Positions 5,833 to 13,917 of a DNA stretch of 64,000 nt are shown in pieces. The first letter of the stretch is position 1. Every line of letters starts with the position of its first letter. Under the pieces are notes generated by a model that was not told the origin of the DNA, made no database searches, and saw only the letters and a program-made list of their open reading frames with translations. This stretch comes from Terriglobia bacterium (lineage in GTDB: Bacteria; Acidobacteriota; Terriglobia; Bryobacterales; Bryobacteraceae): positions 1 to 64,000 of the forward strand of contig JAIQFE010000024.1 in NCBI GenBank assembly GCA_020073445.1, given 5' to 3'. A program made the translations under genes and the position numbers.

Positions 5833-8208
5833 CTAAGCGTGACGCACCGCCTCCATCGGGTCGATGGTGATCCACGACCTCGCGCATAGCCAGGCCACGA
5901 GCGCCGACAGAGCCAGCATCCCGAGCGTGACGGGAACCAGCACGGTCCACTCCACGGCGCTCACCCCGTAGAACTGCGAGCGAAGCAGCACCGTGACGCC
6001 TACGCCCAGCAGGATCCCGATAGCCGTCCCTGCCCCGGTAATCGTCAACGTCTGGCGCAGGACCATTTCCAGCAATTGCCCCGGGCGTGCGCCCAGCGCG
6101 ACACGAATACCCAGCTCCTTTCGCCGCTCACTGACGGAGTAAGAAATCGCGCCGAAAAGGCCCACGATCGCGAGCAGCACTCCGAGCGCGCTCAAGCCCG
6201 CCACGGAAGCCGCGATGATGCGTTCTTCGAGAAGCGTGAAATTCGTCCAAGTGTCAAAAGTCACCGGACGAAACGGGACAGCGATACCCAGGCCTTGTAT
6301 AGCCTTGTTTAGCGGGTCGATCCACACACTCGGGTCGCCTTTGGTCCTTGCGACCACGGTAACCGATGGCTGATAGTGCTGGCTAAGGGCCACGTACATG
6401 ACCGGGCGCGCGGGCTCATCGAAACTTCCGTACTTGCCGTTGGCCGCCACGCCGATCACGGTTGCCTTGCGCGGCGGGTCGCCCGTGAGCACCGTCTTAC
6501 CCACGGCGTCTAGTCCCGGCCACAACAGATCCGCCATGGTGCGATTGATGACCACGACGTCCGGCGCCTTCTCCCGATCGCCCGAATGGAATGCCCTGCC
6601 ATTGAGCAGCGGAATGCCGAATGTGGTGAAGTAATCGCTGTCCACGGCGACTTGTCCAACGGGGATCTTCCTATCGCTCTCAGGCAATTGCGTAGGGACT
6701 TCGTTATAGCCCAGCGCCAGCGGCAGGCTCGACGCGAGCGTAACCGACTCCACCCCCGCCAGGGAGGCTACGGCCCTCCGTGCGTTCTCCTGACGCTCCC
6801 TGCCGGCTGTCTCAGCCGGTTTGTCGTTATCCTGATAAATTGTCACCGCGACCAGATTTCGCTGCGAGAAGCCAGGGTCAGTGTGACGAAGGTTATAGAG
6901 GCTCCGCTGGCAAAGTCCCATGCCCACCAGAACCAGCGTGCACACCACCACCTGGACGGTCACCAGAGCGCTCCGCCGGGCATTCTTACGGGTTCCTCCC
7001 ACCACGATTTCGCCGCCCAGAACCTGCGACAGATCCGGCCGCGAAGCATACAGAGCCGGAGCCAAACCCGTCGCCAGAATCGCGACCAGCATCAACGCGA
7101 TCGTCAATCCCACCACCGTAGCGTCCAGGCGCAGGCTAAGTCCGACTGAGTAGCTCCCCAGCATGGGGAGATCGAACGTGAAATTGGAGAACCGTGCGAT
7201 CAATGCCGCCGCAGCGGCGTAGCCCAGCGCGGCACTGGCGCCACAGATGAGGGCGCTCTCGCACAGGAACTCGCGAATCAAACGTCTTCGCTGGGCGCCT
7301 ATCGCCAGTTTGATCGCCGCTTCCTGCCGTCTGCCCACCGCGACGGCCAGCAGCAGATTCGCGACATTCGCGCAGGCGACCAACAGAACCAGCAGGACGA
7401 ACCCGATCAGAATCGCGAAGCCCAATTCGACGCCAGGGTCGGAAGGCGGCAGGAGCGTGGCGCGGGTGACTACTGCCGTGACATCCTTGTCCTCCTTAGG
7501 AAATGCGGAGGCCAGCTGGCCGGAGAGGGCCGCCATGTCCGCCTGTGCCTGTTTCCTGGTGACTCCCGGCTTGAGCCGCGCGAGCAGGGTTATACCACGC
7601 GCTTCACGTTTGGTAAAGGACGGATCCGAACGCGGCAAGGACGTCAGCAGATCGCCGTTAAAGCCGAAGAAGGATCCGGTAAATTCCCGCGGCGCGACGC
7701 CCACAATGGTGAACCCTGCGATCTCCTTGCCGGAAATGTTCGGGTCCGCCCCCATGCGCTTCCAGCACGAATAGGTCATGACGGCGACCGGCTTCGCGAC
7801 GGAGTCGTCGCCCGGAGCAAACAGCCGCCCCAGGTGCGGCCGAAGTCCCATCACTGCGAAGTAGTTGTCGGAAACAGGCCGGACGACCACCTTGATCTCG
7901 CGGCCGTCATTGAAGCTGGCGTTTACTCCAAAAGAGTTCGGAAGCGCGGCGATATCGGTGAAAACGCGATTGTTCTCGCGGTAGTACTTGTAATCCGGAT
8001 AGGAGACGGAGTCGATTGGTTCCGTCGGGGTGCGCGTGTAAATCTTGACTAGTTGTTCAGGTTCGGACGCCGCGGGAGGCAGCAACAGGAAAGTATTCGA
8101 AACGCTCAGGCTAATAACGCCCAGAGCCATGGCGATCGAGAGCGAAAAGACTGCGATCGCCGTCAGCTTCCAATGCTTGAGCAGGATTCGCGTGGATCTG
8201 AAGACCAC
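5833..8208 (-). CDS. ADOP-type ABC transporter permease (MacB/FtsX-like)
   Basis: 791 residues. This is an acidobacterial duplicated orphan permease (TIGR03434): two copies of a MacB-type periplasmic core plus FtsX permease domain in one chain, without an ATPase gene beside it. One membrane segment lies near residue 15-40, followed by a periplasmic domain (VKIYTRTPTE, then YFAVMGLRPHLGRLF). Three membrane segments run from about 275 to 400, with the hallmark LLVACANVANLLLA. A second periplasmic domain (DYFTTFGIPLLNGRAF) precedes the C-terminal membrane block (SVSERRKELGIRVALGA). The start is GTG. It follows rplK in the same direction after 54 bases, a place where rplA would normally lie. Its substrate is unknown. 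Confidence 0.9.
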   Translation of the reverse strand: MVFRSTRILLKHWKLTAIAVFSLSIAMALGVISLSVSNTFLLLPPAASEPEQLVKIYTRTPTEPIDSVSYPDYKYYRENNRVFTDIAALPNSFGVNASFNDGREIKVVVRPVSDNYFAVMGLRPHLGRLFAPGDDSVAKPVAVMTYSCWKRMGADPNISGKEIAGFTIVGVAPREFTGSFFGFNGDLLTSLPRSDPSFTKREARGITLLARLKPGVTRKQAQADMAALSGQLASAFPKEDKDVTAVVTRATLLPPSDPGVELGFAILIGFVLLVLLVACANVANLLLAVAVGRRQEAAIKLAIGAQRRRLIREFLCESALICGASAALGYAAAAALIARFSNFTFDLPMLGSYSVGLSLRLDATVVGLTIALMLVAILATGLAPALYASRPDLSQVLGGEIVVGGTRKNARRSALVTVQVVVCTLVLVGMGLCQRSLYNLRHTDPGFSQRNLVAVTIYQDNDKPAETAGRERQENARRAVASLAGVESVTLASSLPLALGYNEVPTQLPESDRKIPVGQVAVDSDYFTTFGIPLLNGRAFHSGDREKAPDVVVINRTMADLLWPGLDAVGKTVLTGDPPRKATVIGVAANGKYGSFDEPARPVMYVALSQHYQPSVTVVARTKGDPSVWIDPLNKAIQGLGIAVPFRPVTFDTWTNFTLLEERIIAASVAGLSALGVLLAIVGLFGAISYSVSERRKELGIRVALGARPGQLLEMVLRQTLTITGAGTAIGILLGVGVTVLLRSQFYGVSAVEWTVLVPVTLGMLALSALVAWLCARSWITIDPMEAVRHA

Positions 8209-8262
8209 ACGATTGTTTTAGCACAGCCGAGGCCGGCCGTCGTCGTTGCTAAACGACGTCTC

Positions 8263-8691
8263 TTATACGACGTCGACGCCCATCGACCGGGCCGTGCCCT
8301 TGACCTGTTCCATGGCGGATTTCAGGTCGAAGCTGTTAAGATCCGGAAGCTTGATCTTGGCGATCTCTTCCACCTGCTTCAGCGTGATCTTGCCGACGCG
8401 ATTCTTGTTCGGCTCGGGCGATCCCTTGGCCAGGTTGACGGCGCGCTTGATCAGCACCGGCACCGGAGGCGTCTTGGTGATGAAAGTGAACGAGCGGTCC
8501 GAAAAGATGGTGATCACCACGGGGATGATGAGACCTTCCTGATCCTTCGCGGAGGTCTTGGCGTTGAACGCTTTGCAGAACTCCATGATGTTGACGCCCT
8601 GGGGACCCAGCGCCGTGCCCACGGGCGGGGCGGGCGTGGCTTTGCCAGCCGGGATTTGCAGCTTAACGGATCCTGTTACTTTCTTCGCCAT
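8263..8691 (-). CDS. rplK: Ribosomal protein L11
   Basis: 142 residues, normal length. The N-terminal domain has the canonical [19 protein letters not shown] followed by [16 protein letters not shown]. The C-terminal RNA-binding domain has [18 protein letters not shown] and ends MGVDVV. It forms the GTPase-associated stalk base with 23S rRNA and interacts with elongation factors. It lies downstream of nusG as usual, but L1 (rplA), its near-universal downstream neighbour, is replaced by an ADOP permease. Confidence 0.98.
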   Translation of the reverse strand: MAKKVTGSVKLQIPAGKATPAPPVGTALGPQGVNIMEFCKAFNAKTSAKDQEGLIIPVVITIFSDRSFTFITKTPPVPVLIKRAVNLAKGSPEPNKNRVGKITLKQVEEIAKIKLPDLNSFDLKSAMEQVKGTARSMGVDVV

Positions 8692-8722
8692 ACTTGCTCC
8701 TAGCCGCTTTCGCGGCTCATTT

Positions 8723-9397
8723 TTAAATTTTTTCTACCTGCAAGAAATCCAGCTCCACGGGCGTCGAGCGGCCGAAAATCGTGACCATGACGCGCAGCGT
8801 GTTGCGCTCAGGATTGACCTCGTCCACCTTGCCGGAGAAGTTGGTGAACGGTCCATCCACGATACGCACGTTCTCGTTCTTTTCGAAGCTGAGCTTGGGA
8901 CGCGGCCGTTCCGCCGAAGTGGACTGGCGGTACAGGATCGAGTTCACTTCGTCGGCCGTCAGCGGCACGGGAGCATTCCCGCCGCCCACGAAGCCCGTGA
9001 CGCGCGGCGTGGCCTTCACGGCATGCCACAGCTCGTCATTCATTTCCATTTCCACCAGAACGTAGCCCGGATACAGCATCCGCTTGCTGGTGACCTTCTT
9101 GCCGTTGCGCAGCTCCACCACTTCTTCGGTGGGGATCAGAATCTGACCGATCTTGTCGGCGAATCCGAAGGCATCCGCGCGGCTCTTAAGGGAGTCGGCG
9201 ACCTTCTGCTCGAAGCCCGAATAGGTATGGACGATAAACCAGTTCTTGTTGGACGGCTCGGCGGGAGCCGGACCGCCTTCCGCGACCATATCGTGCGCCG
9301 CCTCCGCTTCCGGAGTGTCGGACATGGGCTCGGCCAGGGGTTCGGCGGGCGGTTCAGGAACTATCGGGTTCTCGTCGGGGAGCATCTCTTCGTTCAT
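8723..9397 (-). CDS. nusG: Transcription antitermination factor NusG with acidic N-terminal extension
   Basis: 224 residues. The conserved protein begins at about residue 50 ([17 protein letters not shown]) with the NGN domain, including [13 protein letters not shown], and ends in a KOW domain ([16 protein letters not shown]). It couples RNA polymerase to Rho and ribosomal S10. The first 48 or so residues are an acidic, proline-rich, repetitive extension (PAEPLAEPM) with no place in the standard fold. The order secE-nusG-rplK is canonical. Confidence 0.97.
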   Translation of the reverse strand: MNEEMLPDENPIVPEPPAEPLAEPMSDTPEAEAAHDMVAEGGPAPAEPSNKNWFIVHTYSGFEQKVADSLKSRADAFGFADKIGQILIPTEEVVELRNGKKVTSKRMLYPGYVLVEMEMNDELWHAVKATPRVTGFVGGGNAPVPLTADEVNSILYRQSTSAERPRPKLSFEKNENVRIVDGPFTNFSGKVDEVNPERNTLRVMVTIFGRSTPVELDFLQVEKI

Positions 9398-9409
9398 TTG
9401 GAGGTGGGC

Positions 9410-9637
9410 CTACTTAGTAAAGTAATCGTACACCCGCTGGACCACTTTGCCGATGATGTTGTCGACCAGGAAGAAATAAGCGCCGAAAGCGAATACCGCG
9501 GCCAGGACGACACCCGTGGTCGCGCGAACCTGCTTCCACGAGGGCCAGGTCACCAGCTTCATTTCATGCTGGAGTTCTTCGAAATAGTCCTTGACCTGGG
9601 TAGGCCACTTCGCTATGCCGCCGGATGCTTCGCTCAT
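9410..9637 (-). CDS. secE: Preprotein translocase subunit SecE
   Basis: 75 residues from the ATG at 9637, preceded by a GGGAAAG ribosome binding site; an upstream ATG at 9688 would add 17 uncharacteristic residues. The conserved amphipathic segment (YFEELQHEMKLVTWPSWKQV) is followed by one membrane helix (GVVLAAVFAFGAYFFLVD). It holds SecY and forms the SecYEG channel in the inner membrane. It lies 12 bases before nusG and just after tRNA-Trp. Confidence 0.95.
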   Translation of the reverse strand: MSEASGGIAKWPTQVKDYFEELQHEMKLVTWPSWKQVRATTGVVLAAVFAFGAYFFLVDNIIGKVVQRVYDYFTK

Positions 9638-9708
9638 CGTCTTTCCCTTTTCCTGGAAACCACAGTTCCTCGCGCAGAGCGCGTTCAAGCCGCCAAAGGC
9701 GGGGGGAT

Positions 9709-9783
9709 TGGCAGGGGCGGAGGGATTCGAACCCCCACTCGCGGTTTTGGAGACCGCTGGTCTGCCGTTAAACCTACGCCCCT
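9709..9783 (-). tRNA. tRNA-Trp (anticodon CCA)
   Basis: On the minus strand the acceptor AGGGGCG pairs with CGCCCCT. The anticodon loop CTCCAAA carries CCA, the T-arm is GGGGGTTCGAATCCCTC-like, the discriminator is G, and the 3' CCA is encoded. The position between rpmG and secE is the classic bacterial one. Confidence 0.96.
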
Positions 9784-9827
9784 ACTTCACTTACAGTGTA
9801 CTCCGTAGGGGTCCCGAATGCCGACCC

Positions 9828-9980
9828 CTACTTGATCTCCTTGTGCGCCACGTGCTTACGGCAGAACGGGCAGAACTTCTTCATCTCCAGCCGCTCTGTG
9901 GTGACCTTCTTGTTCTTCATGCTGGTGTAGTTCTTGCGCTTGCAATCCCCACACTGGAATGTAATCTGTTCTCTCGCCAT
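9828..9980 (-). CDS. rpmG: Ribosomal protein L33
   Basis: 50 residues: [20 protein letters not shown], then a lysine-rich middle and [17 protein letters not shown]. The two cysteine pairs (CGDC and CPFC) form the zinc-binding version of L33. It lies four bases after the tuf stop, in the order tuf-rpmG-trnW-secE seen across bacteria. It is a large-subunit protein near the E-site. Confidence 0.97.
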   Translation of the reverse strand: MAREQITFQCGDCKRKNYTSMKNKKVTTERLEMKKFCPFCRKHVAHKEIK

Positions 9981-9984
9981 ATAG

Positions 9985-11172
<1,188 letters not shown>

Positions 11173-11420
11173 TCTCTGATCAGCTCCTCTCGCGCCTCAA
11201 TTCCAGGGCGGCTCTTTAGAAATCGTTCGCGCCGCGCGGCCGCGGAGCGATCCGGATACTCCTCGGTGCCAACCACCTCCCACGGTTTGAAGGCGCTGGT
11301 CCAACGTCCGGACTTCGTATTGTGCTCCAACAGACGCTTCTCAACGTCCGCGCTGATTCCGATGTAGTGCTTACCAGTCGGAATGCTGCGAAGCAGGTAC
11401 AAGTACCACTTCAAAAAATC

Positions 11421-11496
11421 TGGAGCCGACGACCGGAATTGAACCGGTGACCCCGTCCTTACCAAGGACGTGCTCTACCAACTGAGCTACGTCGGC
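11421..11496 (-). tRNA. tRNA-Thr (anticodon GGT)
   Basis: The acceptor GCCGACG pairs with CGTCGGC, the discriminator is T and CCA is encoded. The D-arm is TAGCTCAGTTGGTAGAGC, the anticodon loop is TTGGTAA, and the T-arm is ACCGGTTCAATTCCGGT. It is transcribed toward tuf. Confidence 0.95.
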
Positions 11497-11499
11497 TCT

Positions 11500-11558
11500 A
11501 TGCTGCCGATCCGATGACCTTCCGCCACGGACGCTCTACCAACTGAGCTACAACGGCC
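11500..11558 (-). pseudogene. Truncated tRNA remnant
   Basis: Reading down from 11558, GGCCGTTG is followed by an intact tRNA D-arm (TAGCTCAGTTGGTAGAGC) and the 5' side of an anticodon stem (GTCCGTGG). There is then no matching 3' half, T-arm or acceptor before the true tRNA-Thr begins at 11496. The surviving half is similar to the neighbouring tRNA-Thr. It occupies the slot where tRNA-Gly is often found between tRNA-Tyr and tRNA-Thr. Confidence 0.6.
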
Positions 11559-11572
11559 TAACTTTTATACTC

Positions 11573-11637
11573 GCGCACAACGCAGCCGGGCGCGAGCTTC
11601 CATATCTAAATATCTGAGCGCATCCGGCGCTGTGCGC
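11573..11637. repeat. Palindromic intergenic element, diverged copy
   Basis: Arms GCGCACAACG (11573-11582) and CGCTGTGCGC (11628-11637), with AGCCGG and CCGG pairing further in. They resemble the outer arms of the elements at 29776-29816 and 38118-38189. It lies in the spacer between tRNA-Tyr and the tRNA remnant. Confidence 0.45.
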
Positions 11638-11658
11638 TCAAAAACCTCACAAAAACTC

Positions 11659-11747
11659 TGGTGGACAGGGAAGGATTCGAACCTTCGTACCTCGCAAGGA
11701 GGGACAGATTTACAGTCTGTTGGCTTTAACCACTCACCCACCTGTCC
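11659..11747 (-). tRNA. tRNA-Tyr (anticodon GTA)
   Basis: 89 bases including encoded CCA, with a long variable arm as expected for tRNA-Tyr. The acceptor GGACAGG pairs with CCTGTCC, the anticodon loop is CTGTAAA, and the T-arm is GAAGGTTCGAATCCTTC. Confidence 0.95.
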
Positions 11748-11794
11748 GATGCTGCAACTGCCCCGGATTTGGGGGGCCTTTAGGACTGAAGTTC

Positions 11795-11823
11795 ATTATA
11801 GCAAAGGCACCCAATGGGTTAGA
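11795..11823 (-). promoter_or_regulatory. Promoter of the tRNA-Tyr/tRNA-Thr/tuf transcript
   Basis: A consensus -10 TATAAT is read on the minus strand at 11800-11795. A weak -35 (TCTAAC or TTCTAA) lies 17-18 bases upstream. It lies about 48 bases before the tRNA-Tyr 5' end. The diverging plus-strand tRNAs have a possible -10 TAGAAT at 11820-11825 in the same gap. Confidence 0.45.
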
Positions 11824-11842
11824 ATAGCAAAGGAAACCTCGG

Positions 11843-11917
11843 GCGGGAGTAACTCAGTGGTAGAGTCACAGCCTTCCAAGCTGTTGGTCGCGGGTTCGAT
11901 TCCCGTCTCCCGCTCCA
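11843..11917 (+). tRNA. tRNA-Gly (anticodon TCC)
   Basis: The acceptor GCGGGAG pairs with CTCCCGC, with discriminator T and encoded CCA. The anticodon stem-loop CAGCCTTCCAAGCTG carries TCC, and the T-arm is CGGGTTCGATTCCCG. It diverges from the tRNA-Tyr/tuf unit. Confidence 0.95.
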
Positions 11918-11939
11918 TGATTTCCTTCGAAGACCCCGG

Positions 11940-12015
11940 GCCGGGATAGCTCAGTTGGTAGAGCGCTAGATTTGTAATCTTGAGGTCACGAGTTCGATCC
12001 TCGTTCCCGGCTCCA
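11940..12015 (+). tRNA. tRNA-Thr (anticodon TGT)
   Basis: The acceptor GCCGGGA pairs with TCCCGGC, with discriminator T and encoded CCA. The anticodon loop is TTTGTAA, and the T-arm is ACGAGTTCGATCCTCGT. It follows tRNA-Gly after 22 bases. The 3' end is three bases from the stop codon of the ArsC-like pseudogene at 12019. Confidence 0.95.
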
Positions 12016-12018
12016 TAA

Positions 12019-12249
12019 TCACGTAGCAGCGACGAGCATCGCCTTCCACGCATCCTCATCCTGGCCGATGCTCAGCCGGTTCGCGGAACGAATCAACGGC
12101 AGCCGTAGCAGGCTCGGCTCCCATTCGATCTTTTCCAGCAGTTGAGAGGCGGAGGGCTTGAGGTACTTCAGGCCGGCATCCATGTAGGCTTTTCCCTCGT
12201 AGGCTTTTCCCTCGGAATCGAGCAGGGCGCCCACGCCGAAACGCGGTCC
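12019..12249 (-). pseudogene. Diverged copy of the C-terminal half of an ArsC-like gene
   Basis: Encodes RFGVGALLDSEGKAY and on to LSIGQDEDAWKAMLVAAT, colinear with the C-terminal 70 residues of the intact gene at 13549-13905 (…GQDEDAWKAMLVAAS). Homology stops abruptly near 12249. The copy has an internal 15-base tandem duplication that repeats EGKAY. The nucleotide sequences differ at many positions, so it is not a fresh duplication. No start codon of its own is supported and the N-terminal half is missing. It lies between tRNA-Thr and the unknown gene at 12273. Confidence 0.75.
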
Positions 12250-12272
12250 GGGGTACGCTGGCTAATAACGGC

Positions 12273-13493
12273 GTGAAAATGGCACTCATCGCAGATCTTC
12301 TGCAATCAGTTACTGCAGCTAAATCTGCGGAAGACTACTGGACCGTTCAAAACACTTTGGCGGCTGCGATTGAAACTCGAGAACGAATCATTCGACGGAA
12401 AGAACAACGGCACCTCACTTTTCGCAACGCAATCAAGCAATGTGCAGAACAATCTGCGGGGAATCCTGGGTCACACCGTGAACGCCTCCAGCGCCTGCAG
12501 AACTTACTCGCGGCGAACCAGCGTTCGAATGACGATCACAGATTTGCGCGTGGGGCGATTCTGTATTTGGGAGATACCCTCGCTTACAATCTGATGCCGG
12601 ATCATGAAGTGAGATTGCATGGAAGGAATTCCTCGCCGGGATTTTTTGAGGGCAAGCAGGGACGAGAACAAGAGTTGGAAATCGGGGCATGGTTAACCAA
12701 GGACGGATGGACGGTGCTATTGCATGATCTGACTCACTGTCTGAGGATCGGCGATCTCACTGCGTTCTGCCCAGATCGCGGCGTCTTAAGGCTTGAGTGT
12801 GGTTCAGGAGGGGGACCTCGAAAGCAACGACAGAGTCAAAGGATGAGGCTTCTGGACCGTGTACTGAAGGAAGACGTCAGTACTCTCTCGCCGGAAGAAC
12901 TTGCCGCTCACCATTTTCCCGCGATGTTGCTGGACGACGAGAGTGAACTCGAACTCCAACACCACGCGGATGCTTTTTCCGAAGTTGCCAGTTGCGACTC
13001 AGTTGGCTGGAAGGTTCTGCAACCCGAAGACGGTTTGATTTACGCGGCATGTCTTCCTGAATGCCCAGCCGAAGAACTTGCACGCGCGATTACCCACACG
13101 GGTCGAGGATGGCGCGATTATACAGTCGCTTGCTTTCGAAATCGGATAGTTGGTGACTACTCATGGGTACCCCCGATCACGACATTCAATATACCCGTTG
13201 AACAGCTCGTAGGCCTCCTTGAACGCCGCTTTTATTTTTTCGTCTTCATCAATGTTGACTACGTTAGGCGACAACTTGCGAAGTTGTCGCCGTCCATATC
13301 GGTTTCCGAACATGGAGGCTATATTAGGTTCGAATCGAGCAAGGAGGATTGGTATGTCATTCGGGGACCTCGTCCCATCGAGAACGTTCAATATGGACTG
13401 CTCGCCCTCAAGAATGCCTTGCACCTACTGGCGATGGAGCCACAATTTGATCCTGCCGCGCTGGTTCGCGAACGAGGAACTCCCGATAACTAA
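12273..13493 (+). CDS. Unknown 406-residue protein, possible degenerate PD-(D/E)XK module
   Basis: 406 residues from GTG 12273; ATG 12279 is an equally good start, and neither has a Shine-Dalgarno. I do not recognise the family. The N-terminal 90 residues are helical and charged. Around residues 150-195 the pattern HDLTHCLRIGDLTAF, RLECGSGG and RKQRQSQRM resembles a PD-(D/E)XK nuclease core (Asp, then E-x-K, then a Gln/Arg helix). The expected Lys is replaced by Gly, so catalysis would be doubtful. Base composition is lower in GC than the neighbours, with mixed codon use. It is bracketed by an intact ArsC-like gene and a diverged copy of its 3' end, which suggests acquisition. It is transcribed against both flanking ArsC-like sequences. 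Confidence 0.7.
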   Translation: MKMALIADLLQSVTAAKSAEDYWTVQNTLAAAIETRERIIRRKEQRHLTFRNAIKQCAEQSAGNPGSHRERLQRLQNLLAANQRSNDDHRFARGAILYLGDTLAYNLMPDHEVRLHGRNSSPGFFEGKQGREQELEIGAWLTKDGWTVLLHDLTHCLRIGDLTAFCPDRGVLRLECGSGGGPRKQRQSQRMRLLDRVLKEDVSTLSPEELAAHHFPAMLLDDESELELQHHADAFSEVASCDSVGWKVLQPEDGLIYAACLPECPAEELARAITHTGRGWRDYTVACFRNRIVGDYSWVPPITTFNIPVEQLVGLLERRFYFFVFINVDYVRRQLAKLSPSISVSEHGGYIRFESSKEDWYVIRGPRPIENVQYGLLALKNALHLLAMEPQFDPAALVRERGTPDN

Positions 13494-13548
13494 GCCCTGG
13501 CCGCGCGGACGCAGGATCTAGAGCCAGCGCTCCGCTACTCGTCCATCA

Positions 13549-13905
13549 TCACGAAGCCGCGACCAGCATCGCCTTCCACGCATCCTCGTCCTGACCGATG
13601 CTCAACCGGTTGCCGGAACGAATCAGCGGCAGCCGCAGTAAGCTCGGTTCCCGCTCGATCTTTTCGAGCAGTTGGGAATCGGAAGGCCTGAGATACTTCA
13701 AGCCCGCATCGATGTAGGCCTTACCCTCGGAGTCGAGCAGTGCGCCGACGCCGAAGCGGTCGACAAACCTCTTGATCTCGCCCGGCGCCATCGGCTTTCT
13801 CTTCAAGTCCACGAAGTGAATCGTGACGCGGCGCTCTTTGAAGAACCGCTCCGCGGCGCGGGTCGCCTGCGAATTCTTCACGCCAAAAATCTGGACGCTG
13901 ACCAC
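13549..13905 (-). CDS. ArsC/Spx-fold protein lacking the catalytic cysteine
   Basis: 118 residues starting at a GTG. The fold is that of the ArsC/Spx family: MVSVQIFGVKNSQATRAA, then HFVDLKRKPMAPGEIKRFVD and LPLIRSGNRLSIGQDEDAW. In arsenate reductases and Spx the position after KN is Cys; here it is Ser (KNSQAT), so thiol chemistry at that site is not possible. It may act as a binding or regulatory protein. It lies 12 bases after the giant gene at 13918-20568, in the same direction. A diverged partial copy lies at 12019-12249. Confidence 0.8.
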   Translation of the reverse strand: MVSVQIFGVKNSQATRAAERFFKERRVTIHFVDLKRKPMAPGEIKRFVDRFGVGALLDSEGKAYIDAGLKYLRPSDSQLLEKIEREPSLLRLPLIRSGNRLSIGQDEDAWKAMLVAAS

Positions 13906-13917
13906 CCTAAGAGGTTA

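Noticed and set aside
9254-9397. The NusG extension as a separate small gene.
   Set aside because: It is in frame with NusG, without a stop or a second ribosome binding site.
11796-12059. Open frames across the tRNA-Gly and tRNA-Thr genes.
   Set aside because: They are translations of tRNA sequence and not proteins.
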